From JBKPNX01 sp046732855 (GTDB lineage Bacteria > Pseudomonadota > Alphaproteobacteria > Geminicoccales > Geminicoccaceae): 7,477 nucleotides of DNA. The position numbers and the translations under genes are program-made. Location: assembly GCA_046732855.1 (NCBI GenBank), contig JBKPNX010000143.1, positions 1 to 7,477 of the forward strand. Direction: 5' to 3'. Position 1 is the first letter of the stretch. Each line of letters opens with the position of its first letter. This document shows, piece by piece, positions 6,539 to 7,477 of the stretch. A model generated the notes under the pieces. That model saw only the letters and a list, made by a program, of their open reading frames with translations. It was not told where the DNA came from and did not search any database.

Positions 6539-7195
6539 TCAGGTGTTCGGCGTCGGGAGCGGACTGGGACCGGGGGTTGCCGGGGCCGCCCGGATGCGGG
6601 CAAGCCGCGCCTCGCGCTCGGCGATGTAGACGCTGGCGCCGAAGATCAGCGCGCCGCCGAGCCAAGTCCAGAAGCTCGGCACCTCGGCGAACCAGAGATA
6701 AGCGACCAGCGCGGCGAACGGCAGGCGCAGGAACTCGAACGGCGCCACCGCCGAGGCGTCGATCAGGAAGAACGCGCGGGTCTGGATCAGCCAGCTGAAC
6801 GTCCCGAGGATGCCGATCGCGACCAGGAGCAGCCAGCCGTGCGCAGTTGGCATGCGCCAGTGCAACAGGCACAACGGCAGCGCGAGCATGGTCGCGAACA
6901 AGGCCTGATACCACACGATCGTGGCGACCGCCTCGGTCGCGGTGAGGCGCTTGATCAGGAGCGCCGCGGCGGCGCCGAGCACCGCGCTCAGCAGCACGAG
7001 CACGGCATAGGGCGAGATCGCCTGGGCCCCCGGCTGCAGCACGATCAGCACCCCGACCAGGCCGAGCGCGACCGCGGTCCAGCGCCGCGCGCGCACGATC
7101 TCGTGCAGGAACAGCGCCGCGCCGAGCGTCGCGAACAGCGGCTTGGAAAAGGCGAGCGCGGTCACTTCGGCGAGCGGCAAATACGCGATCGCCAT
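6539..7195 (-). pseudogene. 5'-truncated DMT/EamA-family transporter
   Basis: The 218-residue frame is a drug/metabolite-transporter (EamA) permease lacking its beginning. The family usually has about 290-310 residues, ten membrane helices and two EamA halves. This one opens at AIAYLPLAEVTALAFSKPLF, which in full proteins lies in the latter part of the first half. The rest follows normally: GLVGVLIVLQPG, a second half with helices such as LLLVAIGILGTFSWL, then FEFLRLPFAALVAYLWFAE and a polar tail rich in Pro and Thr. The frame stays open a few codons above the ATG (I-I-C-Y-F) before an in-frame TAG at 7230-7228, so EamA similarity may continue to about 7210. No Shine-Dalgarno precedes ATG 7195. 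The missing part is replaced by an A/T-rich junction and a recombinase gene, so insertion most likely cut it. It is probably not functional. Confidence 0.8.
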
Positions 7196-7285
7196 AAAGT
7201 AGCAGATTATTTTTTCGCCGGATTTTGGCTAGCAAATCGGCGATATCGCCGACTTTATCCCGCGCCTAGTTGCGGGTTTGTTGCT
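7196..7285. other. Candidate attachment-site / element junction region
   Basis: This 90-base spacer between the cut transporter and the recombinase stop is A/T-richer than its surroundings, with a six-T run at 7210-7215. It holds a perfect 16-bp palindrome TCGGCGATATCGCCGA (7237-7252). The motif TCGCCGnnTTT occurs at 7215-7225 and 7246-7256, and inverted with one base difference at 7234-7244. A 7-bp inverted pair ATAAAGT/ACTTTAT lies at 7194-7200 and 7252-7258. A short hairpin CCCGC/GCGGG (7259-7263, 7272-7276) precedes TTTGTT. Repeated short motifs beside a tyrosine recombinase gene resemble integrase arm or core sites; the exact crossover point cannot be fixed from one end. Confidence 0.45.
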
Positions 7286-7477
7286 TCAGCCCAGCAGCTC
7301 GCGCTCGGCCGCGGCCAGCTGCTCGTGGTCGGCACCCTCAGAAATCAGGTGACCATAGGTGTCGAGCGTCACTCTGATCGAGCTGTGCCCCATCAGCCTT
7401 TGGATCCGCTTAATGTTCATGTTCTGGTCGATCAGCAGCGCGCAGTAGAAGTGGCGGAAGCGGTGCGCCCGGCCGAT
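7286..7477 (-). CDS. Tyrosine recombinase / phage-type integrase, C-terminal part (runs off window)
   Basis: Reading from the right edge, 63 residues end in TGA at 7288-7286. They are the end of a tyrosine recombinase catalytic domain: the H-x-x-R box (HRFRH, His5 and Arg8 of the visible part), RIQRLMGHSS with the second His (31), and TLDTYGHL with the nucleophilic Tyr41 (codon 7357-7355). The N-terminal and core-binding domains and the first catalytic Arg lie outside the window. Such enzymes insert phages and genomic islands by strand exchange at att sites. Its 3' end faces the truncated transporter about 90 bases away, which fits an element inserted there and extending to the right. The TLDTYGHL form is typical of phage and island integrases. 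XerC/XerD is less likely given the context. Confidence 0.92.
   Translation of the reverse strand: MGRAHRFRHFYCALLIDQNMNIKRIQRLMGHSSIRVTLDTYGHLISEGADHEQLAAAERELLG

Larger units (their letters stand above)
7196..7477. mobile_element. Left edge of an integrated element (island or prophage), partial
   Basis: The boundary is inferred from three things together: a transporter gene missing its N-terminal coding part, a composition change and short repeats immediately beyond the break, and a tyrosine recombinase gene right after. Only one end is in view, so neither the size nor the second attachment site can be seen. Confidence 0.5.

Noticed and set aside
7259..7282. Intrinsic terminator (CCCGC/GCGGG hairpin followed by TTTGTT)
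   Set aside because: The T-rich side is on the + strand, where no gene needs terminating; the stem is only five pairs and lacks a T tail for the recombinase on the minus strand.

Overview
This is a very GC-rich window. It reads as bacterial chromosomal DNA carrying part of a surface-polysaccharide (exopolysaccharide or O-antigen type) locus, with the edge of an integrated element at the right end. The gene types (a polyprenyl glycosylphosphotransferase with a long membrane N-terminus, a Sel1-repeat lipoprotein, an O-antigen-ligase-family protein, a DMT/EamA permease) and the base composition suggest a proteobacterium, possibly an alphaproteobacterium such as a Rhodospirillales-like organism. 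No rRNA, tRNA or lineage-specific marker confirms this.

Layout. Bases 1-268 are low-complexity GC/C-rich sequence with no supported gene. On the + strand, 269-1771 is one intact gene for a WbaP/PssY-type phosphoglycosyl transferase that would start repeat-unit assembly on undecaprenyl phosphate. A decayed 45-bp tandem duplication copies its last codons. The rest reads on the minus strand. In transcription order from the right these are: the end of a tyrosine recombinase (7286-7477, running off the window); a DMT/EamA transporter that has lost its N-terminal part (6539-7195); a candidate promoter (6450-6477); and an operon-like run of an O-antigen ligase/polymerase-family protein (4876-6397), a small secreted protein with five Cys/His repeats (4346-4828) and a membrane-anchored TPR-like protein (3589-4346). 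A roughly 535-base spacer follows, then a Sel1-repeat lipoprotein (1955-3053) that converges on the transferase.

How they fit together. The transferase would load the first sugar on the lipid carrier. The O-antigen-ligase-family protein would polymerise or ligate the glycan. The TPR-like and Sel1 proteins, one membrane-anchored and one a lipoprotein, could be accessory or export factors, as AlgK is for alginate. The role of the Cys/His-repeat protein is unknown. Its stop codon shares one base with the likely start of the TPR-like gene, so the two are probably translationally coupled.

Two points stand out. First, the three larger minus-strand polysaccharide genes each carry a frameshift (two in the Sel1 gene), mostly at short G/C runs, while both halves remain well preserved. 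This could be recent decay of the locus or indel errors in the sequence. Second, the five-fold C-x2-H-x2-(H/N)-x2-C repeat protein with poly-Asp spacers is the most novel-looking item, and I do not recognise a characterised family for it.
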